Shown here: in pieces, positions 8,404 through 17,494 of the stretch
Position numbering within the stretch: position 1 is the stretch's first letter
Layout of the letters: the number at the start of each line of letters is the position of its first letter
NCBI RefSeq assembly: GCF_028553805.1
Contig: NZ_CP067140.1
Location: 3,162,001-3,226,000, forward strand
DNA: 64,000 bases
Direction: 5' to 3'
Origin: Paracoccus saliphilus
GTDB taxonomy: Bacteria > Pseudomonadota > Alphaproteobacteria > Rhodobacterales > Rhodobacteraceae
Translations under genes and position numbers: made by a program
The notes under the pieces: model-generated
What the model saw: the letters and a program-made list of their open reading frames with translations, nothing else
What the model was told of the DNA's origin: nothing
Databases searched by the model: none

Positions 8404-10698
8404 ATGAGTATCGCGATCACCAACAATATCCTGCTGATGCCGCCCGCATTCAGCGCCGGGCTCGACATCTGGACACGGAGCAACGGAACCGAGAGCGACA
8501 CGAGTTGGGCCGAGGCCCATAATGCCGGGATCGTGCCCGACGACCGGCATTTCGGCACCTGCCTGGAAATCCTGAAAGAGCGATCGGTGACGCGCATCCG
8601 ATACCGGGGGGATACGCCGATCATTCCCGGCGTCTATCTGCGGGTCTCTGCCCGGATCAAGCTGGTGGCCGGTCCGCCTTGCAGCGCGCGGATCGCGGGA
8701 TGGCCGCGTGACGCATCGCGCAAACATGTGGGCGGATTGGCCGAAACCGGCCCCAGCCATGCAATCGACAGGTATAACGAGGTGGTCGAGATCAGCGCCA
8801 TCGTCGGCGTCGGGGCCCGGCAGGGCGTGGACATGGCCTGGGGCAGGCACCCGGCTTTCGGACATTTCGGGATCGATCTTCTCGGCGCGAATGGCAGCGC
8901 GTTGCGCATCGAATCGATCCGGATCGAGGATGTCACATCGGCCTTCATCCCCTCTCTCATCGATTGGGTGGATGTGCTCGATTTCGGGGCAAAGGGCGAT
9001 GGCGTCACCAATGACCGGGATGCCTTCATTGCCGCCGACACGGCCGCGAATGGCGGCCGGATCATGGTGCCCGAGGGGCGTTATTTCATCGATGGCAATC
9101 TCAGCATCAATTCCCCGATCCGTTTCAAGGGCACATTGAAAACACCTGCCTCGACGCGGGTATCGCTTCTCAAGAGCTTCGATTACCCGACCTATGTGGA
9201 CGCGTTCGGAGATGAAACGCTTGGGCTGAAAAAGGCATTGCAGGCGCTGTTGGGCTATAGTGATCACGTCACACTGGATCTGTGCGGCCGCCGTGTCGAA
9301 CTAACAGAACCGTTGAATTTCCACGAATTGGCGCCGGAACTTCAAGCTTATTCCAACCGCCGCGTCATCACCAATGGCAGTATTCTGGCCGTGCCCGGCG
9401 AGGCCTGGACCACCGGCAAGACCAGTAGTATGGCAAGCTATGATCCCGCCGATCCACTGGCCCTGACAAATGTCGCGAATATCGCCGCGATCGAGATCGG
9501 CAGCCTCGTCAAGGGCTCTGGCGTTGGGCGAGAGGTCTATGTGAAGGGCCGCAATATCCGCAAGGCCCGGCTGGAACTGTCTCAACCGCTTCATGGCGGG
9601 GCCGATACACGAAAATACAGCTTCGAGCGCTATCGCTATGTCTTCGACTTTTCCGGGGTCGAACAGATCGACCGGGTGAATTTCGACGATCTGGACATCA
9701 ACTGCCAGGGCGTTGCCAGCGCGATCATGCTGCCGGTCAAGGGTCAGATGATCGCGATACGCGATTGCTACATCACACGGCCGAAGGACCGCGGGATCAC
9801 CTCTATCGGGCGTGGCTGCCAGGACATGCTGGTCGATCGCTGCCAGTTCATCTCGCATGAGCTGGGACTGCCCGCGCAGGAACGCCGTAGCGTCGCGATC
9901 AATGTGAACGCGAATGACGTGAAGATTCGCAACAACCGCTTTGTCCGCTTCGCGCATTTCATGGTCGCCAAGGGCGGCGGCCATATCATCAGCGGCAATC
10001 ACTGGTTCCAGGGCGATGGAACCTCGGATGGGTTGCGCTATGCCGGGCTTGTCCTGACCCAGACCAATGTGCAGGTCACGGTCACCGGCAATTACATTGA
10101 CAATGCCTCTATCGAATGGACCAACGAGCATAGCGAATACCCGGATTTCGACGGCAAGCAGTTCAGTTTTGGCGGGCTGACGATCACCGGGAACACCTTC
10201 CTGACCAGCAATACCATGCCGTGGTTCGCATGGCTGGTGATCAAGCCCTATGGCAGCGGCCATTTCGTTCATGGGATGATGGTGACCGGCAATGTCTTCA
10301 AGGCGCTGGACGGCAAGATCGAACGGATAGACCGCGTGGACAAGTCGATCGCCGATCTGGATTACAACAACATGCGCAACGTGACATTCGCGGGGAACAG
10401 CTTCAACGGGATCAAGACCTATGTCGCCAATCCGCTGCTGATCACGCATGAACAGAAAAGCGCGTCGCGCAAATGGACCTCGGCCATCCTGAACGGCCTG
10501 CCCTTCAATGGCTGGACCAAATCCGTCGAGTCGGTCGTCGCCGAAAGCCCGCTGACCGATGCGGCGGGCAAGCAAGTCGCCGAGATGCCCTGGGTGCAGG
10601 CCCAGACCGGAAGCGGCAAGCGCCAGGTCCGGTTGAACTGGGCCACGGCGCTAAAGGGGCGGGTCGCGATCTATGCGCGCATGGACCGGCCGCAATGA
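8404..10698 (+). CDS. Parallel beta-helix protein, pectate-lyase-3/GH28-related
   Basis: A 764-residue protein. Residues about 195-250 hold the pectate_lyase_3 entry motif (VLDFGAKGDGVTND, then GGRIMVPEGRYFIDG), followed by many beta-helix coils of the VTGNYI / ITGNTF / VTGNVF type. An N-terminal domain of about 190 residues precedes the helix. The start at 8404 is set by GGGGAGA just upstream. No signal peptide is visible, which is odd for a polysaccharide-degrading enzyme; export by another route, or an intracellular or cell-surface role, is possible. Related folds occur in polysaccharide lyases, hydrolases and phage tail spikes. I cannot identify a catalytic pair, so the activity is unassigned. 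Confidence 0.75.
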   Translation: MSIAITNNILLMPPAFSAGLDIWTRSNGTESDTSWAEAHNAGIVPDDRHFGTCLEILKERSVTRIRYRGDTPIIPGVYLRVSARIKLVAGPPCSARIAGWPRDASRKHVGGLAETGPSHAIDRYNEVVEISAIVGVGARQGVDMAWGRHPAFGHFGIDLLGANGSALRIESIRIEDVTSAFIPSLIDWVDVLDFGAKGDGVTNDRDAFIAADTAANGGRIMVPEGRYFIDGNLSINSPIRFKGTLKTPASTRVSLLKSFDYPTYVDAFGDETLGLKKALQALLGYSDHVTLDLCGRRVELTEPLNFHELAPELQAYSNRRVITNGSILAVPGEAWTTGKTSSMASYDPADPLALTNVANIAAIEIGSLVKGSGVGREVYVKGRNIRKARLELSQPLHGGADTRKYSFERYRYVFDFSGVEQIDRVNFDDLDINCQGVASAIMLPVKGQMIAIRDCYITRPKDRGITSIGRGCQDMLVDRCQFISHELGLPAQERRSVAINVNANDVKIRNNRFVRFAHFMVAKGGGHIISGNHWFQGDGTSDGLRYAGLVLTQTNVQVTVTGNYIDNASIEWTNEHSEYPDFDGKQFSFGGLTITGNTFLTSNTMPWFAWLVIKPYGSGHFVHGMMVTGNVFKALDGKIERIDRVDKSIADLDYNNMRNVTFAGNSFNGIKTYVANPLLITHEQKSASRKWTSAILNGLPFNGWTKSVESVVAESPLTDAAGKQVAEMPWVQAQTGSGKRQVRLNWATALKGRVAIYARMDRPQ

Positions 10699-10735
10699 CG
10701 GGTTCGCGCGCCCTTCGGGATCGGCACTTGGCCGC

Positions 10736-10761
10736 GCCGCCCATCCCAAAGGACGGGCGGC
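10736..10761. terminator. Bidirectional hairpin between convergent genes
   Basis: GCCGCCC (10736-10742) and GGGCGGC (10755-10761) form a 7-bp stem with a 12-base loop, lying between the convergent beta-helix and phytase-like genes. There is no strong T-run on either side. Its location suggests transcription termination from both directions. Confidence 0.4.
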
Positions 10762-10774
10762 AGGCATTCTTCGG

Positions 10775-12931
10775 TCAGTCCAGCTGGAAGGACCAGAAAT
10801 GGGTCTCGCCCGAGCTGTCATCCACACCGTCATTATCGGTCACGACATATGCGGTTCCCTCGGGGGTGATTGCCAGCCCCTCGACCTTGTCCACGACATA
10901 GCCGCCGTGCGCCTTCAGGTCGGGGATCAGATCGCGCACGACTTCCTTGTCCAACAGTGGCAGATCGCCATCGAGCGGCGCAGCCTGCAGATCGGCCAGA
11001 TCGACACGGGTGATCTGCTTGAGGGCGGCCATCTCGCCGATCAGGTTGTCGCGCTCGATCAGGTAAAGTCCATCCTGATAGACCGCCAGATCGGACAGCC
11101 CGACCCAACCCTCACCCGTCTCGATCGGATAGCGGACAGCTGACCATTCGCCGCTGGCCGGATCCAGTTGCAGCAGCTTGACCTGCCCCTCGGGATCGTC
11201 GCCCCATTCGCGCTGCACGGCGAGCCAGAGCTTGCCTTCCACCAGCGCTATCCCCTCGAAACCGAACCGCTTTTGATGTTCGGTCAGCGCCTCGGGCAGC
11301 CCGAATTCCTCGGTGATCGCTCCCTCGGCATCGACATGCAGGACCGCGTGGGGGATGTCCTTCTCGCTATTGCCTTCCGAGGCCAGCCAGAAACCGCCCT
11401 GCCAGTCCGGCTCGATCCCTTCGAGATCCAGTTTCTCGGCGGGCGCGCCATCGCGGCTTACGACAAGGCGAGAGGTAATCCGCGCCGGTGTTTCCGAGGC
11501 ATCGATGGCGAAGATCGCCGGGGCGGCGGAATAGACGCTGTCGCTGACCGCGTAAAGCCGCGACGGATCGGACGGATCGACAGCCAGGCCGGACAGCGCG
11601 CCCCAAGGGATCAGCTCATCCGCACCGGCCGAGGTGATGGTCGGATAGGCGGCGGGCGCATCCTTGCGCTCATACAGCATCACATGGGCGCGCGCCGCGC
11701 CGTCCTCGCCCAGATCGGTCTCGTTCGCGGTGGCGAACAGGTTGCGCTGCGGGATCGCGACCAGCCCCTCGGGCCCGATCCCCGAAGGCAGGGCCTGCAC
11801 CAGGCGCGGCGCGGCGGGATCGCTCGCATCGAAGACGAACACGATGCTGCCGCGTTCGGAGGCCACGAAGATCATCGGGACGCCGTCATATTGCGCGGTG
11901 ATCACCGCCTCGGGCTCGCCGCCCTTGTTGTCCGAGCGGCCATCCGGGTAATGGCCCAGCTTCATCAGCTCGTGATCCAGCAGGTTGCCACTGTCATAGA
12001 CGACGCTGCCATCCTTGGCCCAGATGGTGAAGCCACGGCTGCCGCCATTCCAGTCGCCCTCATTCGCGGTCACCAGGTGATCATTGTCGAGCCATGCCAC
12101 GGCATCCGGTTCGCGCGGGACCTTTGCCAGGCTGGCGGTCGGATCGATCCGGCCGTCATCCTCGGTATCGATCCCGTCAAGATCGACGCTGCCCGCGCTG
12201 AAATGACTGATAACCTCGCCATCCGAACCGATGATCGCGATGTGATTGTTCTCTTGCAGGGTGACGGCCAATTCGCCCGCCTCGTTATATGAGACGAATT
12301 CCGGCTCTGGATCACTGCCCGCGATCTCGGCCAATCCCGTCAGGTCGATCCGCTTCAACCCGGCGCAATCGGCAGCGCCATCGGCAACCGGGATCGTCAC
12401 AACGAAACCGGCGGGCATCTGCGGGATGGCGCCGTCATTCACGTCCTCGTCGCGTTCGTTCTCGATCGCGATGGCGACCTGGCTGCCATCGCCATTGACC
12501 GCGACCGCATCCGGCTGACCGCCAATATCGCAGCTTGCGGTCACTTCCTGGCTGGCGATATCAACGCTGCGCAGCGCCCCCGAGGGCTCGGTAAAGCTGT
12601 CCGAAGTATTCACCCCGACAAATGCCGTGTCCCCGACGATCACGGTGGTGGTCGGCTCGCCATCCATGGCGACATGGCCAAGCGGCACCGGCGCGGCCGG
12701 ATCGGAGATGTCGATCAGCCCAAGTGCTTCCAGCGGGCTGTCGGAATAGATCAGCGTGTTGCCGTCTTCGGTCACCGCCATGATCTCGGCGCTGGTTTCC
12801 TGCGCCCTGTCCTCGCCTTCCGCGAAATTCGCGGTGGTGGGAAAGCTGGAAATGCGGTTGAAAACCGGCTCGGCAATGGCAGCGGGCGCCGCCAAGGCAA
12901 GCGCGATGAATGACGTCGACATGAGACGCAT
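10775..12931 (-). CDS. Secreted phytase/esterase-like beta-propeller protein
   Basis: A 718-residue exported protein. The start at 12931 has GGAGA eight bases upstream and gives a Sec signal peptide (MRLMSTSFIALALAAPAAIA). The N-terminal half resembles choice-of-anchor-I/beta-propeller repeats (VTEDGNTLIYSDSP, GGQPDAVAVNGDG, REPDAVAWLDNDHLVTANEGDW). From about residue 440 it matches the esterase-like domain of phytases (PF13449): LSGLAVDPSDPSRLYAVSDS, LDLEGIEPDWQGGFWLASE, KVEGLAITPEGTAYVVTDND. Such proteins are probably Ca-dependent periplasmic or extracellular phosphoesterases, but activity is rarely shown. It is transcribed alone. Confidence 0.8.
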   Translation of the reverse strand: MRLMSTSFIALALAAPAAIAEPVFNRISSFPTTANFAEGEDRAQETSAEIMAVTEDGNTLIYSDSPLEALGLIDISDPAAPVPLGHVAMDGEPTTTVIVGDTAFVGVNTSDSFTEPSGALRSVDIASQEVTASCDIGGQPDAVAVNGDGSQVAIAIENERDEDVNDGAIPQMPAGFVVTIPVADGAADCAGLKRIDLTGLAEIAGSDPEPEFVSYNEAGELAVTLQENNHIAIIGSDGEVISHFSAGSVDLDGIDTEDDGRIDPTASLAKVPREPDAVAWLDNDHLVTANEGDWNGGSRGFTIWAKDGSVVYDSGNLLDHELMKLGHYPDGRSDNKGGEPEAVITAQYDGVPMIFVASERGSIVFVFDASDPAAPRLVQALPSGIGPEGLVAIPQRNLFATANETDLGEDGAARAHVMLYERKDAPAAYPTITSAGADELIPWGALSGLAVDPSDPSRLYAVSDSVYSAAPAIFAIDASETPARITSRLVVSRDGAPAEKLDLEGIEPDWQGGFWLASEGNSEKDIPHAVLHVDAEGAITEEFGLPEALTEHQKRFGFEGIALVEGKLWLAVQREWGDDPEGQVKLLQLDPASGEWSAVRYPIETGEGWVGLSDLAVYQDGLYLIERDNLIGEMAALKQITRVDLADLQAAPLDGDLPLLDKEVVRDLIPDLKAHGGYVVDKVEGLAITPEGTAYVVTDNDGVDDSSGETHFWSFQLD

Positions 12932-13335
12932 GACAATTGATCTCCGGGTAAGTTCTCTTCCCGCGGTTGTGCCGCAGGAAAGCGACAGTTCCGCAACGCT
13001 CATGCGACCGATTGATGACAGTCAGTAAAATCCTTGGCCTTACGGTCGGTAGAAATGCCTGATAGACCATTGAATTGTCGCCTTTCGGAATCATAAATTT
13101 TGAGTGACTTATCTTGGATGAAAATTTGGAAACCTTTATCGGTTAACTTGTTTCCTCACCCAGGTGCTGAAATAAAGATGGTGATTGCAATCCACTAAAT
13201 TTATCAACTTGCTGGAAAAACTGAAACTGAATTGACAGGCGCTCTCTCTGGAGAGCGCCTATTCGTCTTGGGTGCTTTCGCAGTTCTGTCCTTGGGCGAA
13301 ATAACATCGATGGACCAATCAGCATCTACGCAGAT
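12932..13335. other. Intergenic, composition boundary, with hairpin
   Basis: This gap of about 400 bases separates the GC-rich phytase-like gene from the next gene, and AT content visibly rises after about 13020. It holds the phytase-like promoter and a strong hairpin at 13237-13260. I see no convincing gene. A short minus-strand frame at 13143-13325 lacks a ribosome site and family features. Confidence 0.5.
13237..13260 (-). terminator. Perfect 10-bp hairpin after the RTX glycosidase gene
   Basis: AGGCGCTCTC-TCTG-GAGAGCGCCT is a perfect palindrome with a 4-base loop, 76 bases beyond the stop of the glycosidase gene. The minus-strand downstream sequence is GTCAATTCAG, without a U-run, so it is a hairpin terminator or an mRNA end-protecting structure. 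Confidence 0.45.
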
Positions 13336-15780
13336 CTATCCCGTCAGATTGCGTTTCTGTAACATGACGACAATACCATTGATGATATAACGGCATACGC
13401 GTCCGTGGATCGAAGGTGGCTTAGTCATCGATGCGAGCTTGGGCCCGACACGCCAATAAAAGCGGATGAAGGCACGGCCGAGCCTATATCTACTCAGGTG
13501 GAGGTCTCGAAAGGCACGTAATGCCACGACATCGGGATGATAAGGATCGCCATATGCCGCGGTCGCAACAAAGCATGCTTCGCCAGCCTGATCAGTATCT
13601 TCATCCTCCGGTTCTTCTTCAGTCTCGGGCTGCCAGGGTTCTGGATCAGGGTCCTCGGGGTCAGTAGATTCTGACAGTGTAGGGAGCGGTTTGGGGTGGC
13701 TAGCTTCAAAATTGTCAAATGCCTCGTTCCAGAGTTCCGGGTCATGCAGATGGCTTTCCGCTGCGTCCCGAAAGGCCGTACCAATCTCATCATATTGTTC
13801 CCAGTTGAGGTCCGAGAGGACGCTGTCCAACGTCTCCGACGCGTCAGCGTCCGAGATGAAGTCAAATGACCGGTCTGCTATGTCGGATGCAAAGTCGGCA
13901 CCGCCGGCTATGGTTAATATCCCTCCATCGGGAAGTGCAATGAGCAGGTCTTCACCTTCGATTGTCGTCGCTGCCATTAGCTCTTCACCACTCGTGAACG
14001 CACCGCCGAACCCGAGCATATCGCCATCCTCGAAGTCTGTGATGTCAATATTGCGAGCACCATCGGTGACGATGAGATCCTGCCCGGTACCGGCTGAAAC
14101 GGTAACCACATCATCGCTGGTTTTACCGACCACCAGGATCAGATCATCGCCTTGATCCCCGCTGAGGTGATCTTCTCCCGTGCTCGAGATCAAGACGTCG
14201 CCACCACCGCCTCCGGACAGCTTGTCGTTGTTTTCCCCCCCGATCAGGACATCGGAACCATGTCCTCCATGTAGTTCGTCATCTCCGACATGGCCGCGAA
14301 GGATGTCATTTCCATTGACTCCTTCCAGGTAATCATCGACCATGCCCGTTCGCGGATCAGTCACATTATGTGCGCCTTCGAGCACGATATCGCTGGAGGA
14401 TTCGCTGGCGATCAATGTGACGAGCTCGTTGTTGCCCAGCAACAAGCGGCTTCCGGCCTCGCTACCACTGAGCACTTGCATGTCTCCCCGTGCGTCGAGC
14501 GGAACCTCACCGGTGTATGTGAATTCGGATTCATCGTACCATGTCGAATATGGTGCATCGGCGGCGATGATATGGTGTGTTGAGATGTGATAGCTGTCTG
14601 AAAGACTGCTGAAATCAATATTCACATCCTTCCCGGACATGTTGCTCAGGAAGATGACCTTCTGATTGTCGTCCTCAAACCCGGTAATGCCGAGCTCCCC
14701 GTCTACATCAATGACTTTGAGGGCCTGTTGGTCCGGAATGGTGGATTTTCCAATGAGCTGGGTACTCGCAATATCATAAACTTTTCCCGTGGGGGTCGCT
14801 ATGGTGACAGTATCCCCGTCCTTCATTTCCGAGGGAAGAATTTTGGCATCATAGAGTTTGGTGGTGAGCCATTTATAGTTGATGCCCCAATGATCGAAGG
14901 AATCTGCACCCGCATCGATATAGCGCGAAAACTCTTCGATCCAGAACCCGGCCTGGTTGACACCGAAGACTGGTGCCTCCCCGGCCATATGCCAAATATT
15001 GAACTCTGAGAACGAGAAATTAAGATCGTCGGAGAAGCCCTCTATGTTGTAGAAGGCTTCCATCGGCTCTACTGCTCCGTCCTTTTGCCACTCCAGTTGT
15101 CGATGTGGGTTTGGATAGGCGTGTTGATAAATGGTATCAACTATTTCCCTGTTTTCGACATCAATCTGATCTGCAATTTCGTGAGTTTCTTCTACATTGG
15201 TATTTCGCCATGCTGCTCCGGCTTGAATTCCGGTATCAATTGGGATCCAATCCTCGCCAAACTCTTCCTTTAGGCGATGGTTCAGGTTCTCAAGAATCGG
15301 AATTTCAATATTTGCGATATACCCATATTCCTTGGCGGTAATTTCTGCCCAGTATTCGTTGCCAATCTCGAAGCCTGAAATCTTGACCTCGGGAAACTCC
15401 TTCAAAGCAGATTCCAGGTTGTCTATATATCGATCGAATCCCGCATGATCAAAGCTTTGTGTGTTCGAATCGAAGAACGGGAATGTCGGGATCACAATCG
15501 AGATTGTGGTGCCGCTCTCTGTTACGAACTCCAGAGCTTCCCGAATTGTTATAATGTCTTCTTCTGTTCCTTGCTCGGATTCTGACAACGATAACGGCTG
15601 AAAAATGCCGTCCAGCCCTCCGTTGCTCCAGCTCGGTACTTCGGCAATGCCTCCACCAGGATATCGAAAATTATGGAACGAAATCTCATCCAGCATTTCT
15701 CTGTACGGAGTGCCAGGCTGGATATCGTCATGTCTGAATAATAGATTTCCACCGAAGTGAGCGCTGGTAACGACATTCAT
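13336..15780 (-). CDS. Clan-A-like glycosidase with RTX repeats and CFI-box C-terminus
   Basis: An 814-residue protein from the ATG at 15780; GTG at 15792 is an alternative and neither has a good ribosome site. Residues 1-350 look like a retaining TIM-barrel glycosidase (GH39/GH44/GH51-like): NFRYPGGG, a likely acid/base in FEIGNEYW (E142) and a likely nucleophile in FSEFNIWH (E259). Residues about 470-540 contain Ca-binding RTX nonapeptides (GGHGSDVLIGG, GGGGGDVL). An acidic proline-rich linker follows, then a C-terminal CFVATAAYG ... LRAFRD ... GRAFIRFYW segment matching the CFI-box-CTERM family. No signal peptide; RTX implies type I secretion. It looks more AT-rich than its flanks, which suggests transfer. 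Substrate unknown. Confidence 0.75.
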   Translation of the reverse strand: MNVVTSAHFGGNLLFRHDDIQPGTPYREMLDEISFHNFRYPGGGIAEVPSWSNGGLDGIFQPLSLSESEQGTEEDIITIREALEFVTESGTTISIVIPTFPFFDSNTQSFDHAGFDRYIDNLESALKEFPEVKISGFEIGNEYWAEITAKEYGYIANIEIPILENLNHRLKEEFGEDWIPIDTGIQAGAAWRNTNVEETHEIADQIDVENREIVDTIYQHAYPNPHRQLEWQKDGAVEPMEAFYNIEGFSDDLNFSFSEFNIWHMAGEAPVFGVNQAGFWIEEFSRYIDAGADSFDHWGINYKWLTTKLYDAKILPSEMKDGDTVTIATPTGKVYDIASTQLIGKSTIPDQQALKVIDVDGELGITGFEDDNQKVIFLSNMSGKDVNIDFSSLSDSYHISTHHIIAADAPYSTWYDESEFTYTGEVPLDARGDMQVLSGSEAGSRLLLGNNELVTLIASESSSDIVLEGAHNVTDPRTGMVDDYLEGVNGNDILRGHVGDDELHGGHGSDVLIGGENNDKLSGGGGGDVLISSTGEDHLSGDQGDDLILVVGKTSDDVVTVSAGTGQDLIVTDGARNIDITDFEDGDMLGFGGAFTSGEELMAATTIEGEDLLIALPDGGILTIAGGADFASDIADRSFDFISDADASETLDSVLSDLNWEQYDEIGTAFRDAAESHLHDPELWNEAFDNFEASHPKPLPTLSESTDPEDPDPEPWQPETEEEPEDEDTDQAGEACFVATAAYGDPYHPDVVALRAFRDLHLSRYRLGRAFIRFYWRVGPKLASMTKPPSIHGRVCRYIINGIVVMLQKRNLTG

Positions 15781-16060
15781 GACTTGCACCACTGTTTTGC
15801 GTGGGGGTCATGATCAGGGGGTTACGTAAATAAAGTCGTGAGGACTATTTCTTTAATGTATACAAATTTATTACAATTCTGGTTCGCGCTCGATCCTTTG
15901 AGGAAGGTCGCGAAGTGCGGGAAGCAGGGCTACCACGTGATCAGAGATGATATGCGAGCTATCATTAGGGGGATTTCAGCAAGATAATGATATGCGGTTA
16001 ACGAGATAACCACAGAAAGTATGATGGTCTCTTTGATGCGGGCCATGCCATTTGCCGCAC
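15781..16060. other. AT-rich upstream region of the RTX glycosidase gene
   Basis: These 280 bases hold the promoter side of the glycosidase gene and no convincing gene. The stretch around 15840-15885 is strongly AT-rich. I could not settle on a particular -35/-10 pair. Confidence 0.35.
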
Positions 16061-16252
16061 TCAATCGGATTGGGAATTGGTTAATCTATTCATTTCAGTA
16101 GCCTCATTTTTTAGAAAGGCTTCGAATGCTTCGTCGGGTGTCCGTGCCGAAGGTCTTTGAGACAGGATCGCTTCAATGTCTTCCATGCCCTGATCACGGC
16201 CCGCTTCAAATGCTCTACGCAGTATGTCCTGCAGTGTACTTCTGTCAATCAT
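16061..16252 (-). CDS. Small hypothetical protein (63 aa)
   Basis: A 63-residue, highly charged, probably helical protein with the segment ILRRAFEAGRDQGMED, which resembles short hypothetical proteins in alphaproteobacterial accessory DNA. The upstream TTGGA is a weak ribosome site. It lies in the same AT-richer stretch as the RTX glycosidase gene, in the same direction, about 280 bases upstream. It may be a real small gene or chance. No function can be given. Confidence 0.4.
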   Translation of the reverse strand: MIDRSTLQDILRRAFEAGRDQGMEDIEAILSQRPSARTPDEAFEAFLKNEATEMNRLTNSQSD

Positions 16253-16427
16253 AGTTCCAACCCATCTGTACTCTGTGACATCACAACAGTGTCTGGTCCG
16301 TAGTTGTGCCAGAGCATCTTACCGCATTTTCATGCAGAGAAACACAATGATGCGATCTGGACGGCATTGATGATGGGTTGGTTCCCGGCCAAAGGATCGA
16401 ACAACCCACGAAAGTCCTGACACATAG

Positions 16428-17179
16428 ACGCATTCGACGGATGTTGATCTAGTGGTCGATGATCCAGTCAAAGGGCAGGGACAGGCACGTCGCGACCAAT
16501 TGATGATCGTCCGGCTTGGGCAGATTCTCGGCGATGTACAGCAGCGATTGGACTTGGTTTTTGCCTATTTCGTTCCGGGTCAGGCGGGATCGGCCTATTT
16601 CGAAGGGCCTGTGCAATCGGGCAAGCAGGTCAACATCCTGACCAATGCGCTGAACACGACGGATGTGCTTATGGTTCTGGAAGCTATACGAAATACCGTC
16701 GCGAGCTTTTGCAGGCGGGTGTCGAACTGTTCGAACTCAAACTTCGGGGCGGGCAGCCGAAAGAGGAAGAGTTTCAGATCAAGCCGCTCGGTCTGTCGGG
16801 CGCGAGCCTGCATGCCAAAACCTTCTCGGTCGATCGCGAACGGGTTTTTATCGGTTCCTGCAACTTCGACCCGCGTTCGGCCCTGTTGAATTGCGAAATG
16901 GGTTTCCTGATCCGCAGCCCGTCGATGGCCCAAAGGATCAGCGATGCATTCGACGATGGGCTTGCGCAGGTCAGCTACCGCCCCGCACTGACGCCGGAAG
17001 GCAAAATGATATGGCACGAGGATATCGGCCCTAACCAATCCCGTGTTTATCAGGAAGAGCCCGGCTCGACATGGACACAACAAGTGATGCTGACGGTGAT
17101 CGGTCTGCTGCTGGTCGAATGGTTGCTGGGAGCCGGAGCCCGAAAGGAGAGCTTCATGAGACCGATCAAAGATCTTTGA
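16428..17179 (+). pseudogene. Phospholipase D/cardiolipin synthase-like gene, truncated and frameshifted
   Basis: The remnant reads in one frame from about 16428 (VVDDPVKG ... LDLVFAYFVPG ... VNILTNALNTTDVLMV) to about 16676. It then jumps frame to YTKYRRELLQAGVELFELK and continues to the stop at 17179. The second HKD motif is intact as HAKTFSVDRERVFIGSCNFDPRS, typical of PLD-family phospholipid synthases or hydrolases. The first HKD half is absent, so at least half of a roughly 500-residue protein is lost. A base lost near VLMV explains the shift. It belongs with the K+ channel and broken ClC genes downstream, 12 bases apart and in the same direction. Confidence 0.75.
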
Positions 17180-17191
17180 CTTGGGCTGCGA

Positions 17192-17494
17192 ATGGCGCTG
17201 AAAGACGGACAGGTGCGTGGACTTGTGGCGCTGACCTTCAGTCTGATAACCGGAGCAGCGTTTTTCTATAGCTGGGTCGAGAGATGGGGTCTGCTCGATT
17301 CCTTCTACTTTTCGGTTATTACCATCTCGACAATAGGGTATGGGGATTTGGCCCCGCAGACCGCCTTAGGCAAGTTGTTCACCATAGGATATGTGCTGAC
17401 AGGGTTGGGGTTGTTTGTCGCCACGGCAAGCGCAATTGCCGATGCCATCATCTCCTCGCGGCGCGACGGCAGAAATAAGGAGAACCAGCGATAA
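17192..17494 (+). CDS. Small two-TM potassium channel
   Basis: A 100-residue membrane protein of the ion_trans_2 family. The first membrane segment is near residues 10-28, then the pore helix and selectivity filter TISTIGYGDLAPQT, then a second segment (LFTIGYVLTGLGLFVATASAIA). Four copies would make a K+-selective pore. It has no regulatory RCK domain. It is the only intact gene of a decaying membrane operon: PLD-like remnant upstream, ClC remnant downstream. Whether it is still expressed is unclear, but its frame is clean. Confidence 0.8.
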   Translation: MALKDGQVRGLVALTFSLITGAAFFYSWVERWGLLDSFYFSVITISTIGYGDLAPQTALGKLFTIGYVLTGLGLFVATASAIADAIISSRRDGRNKENQR

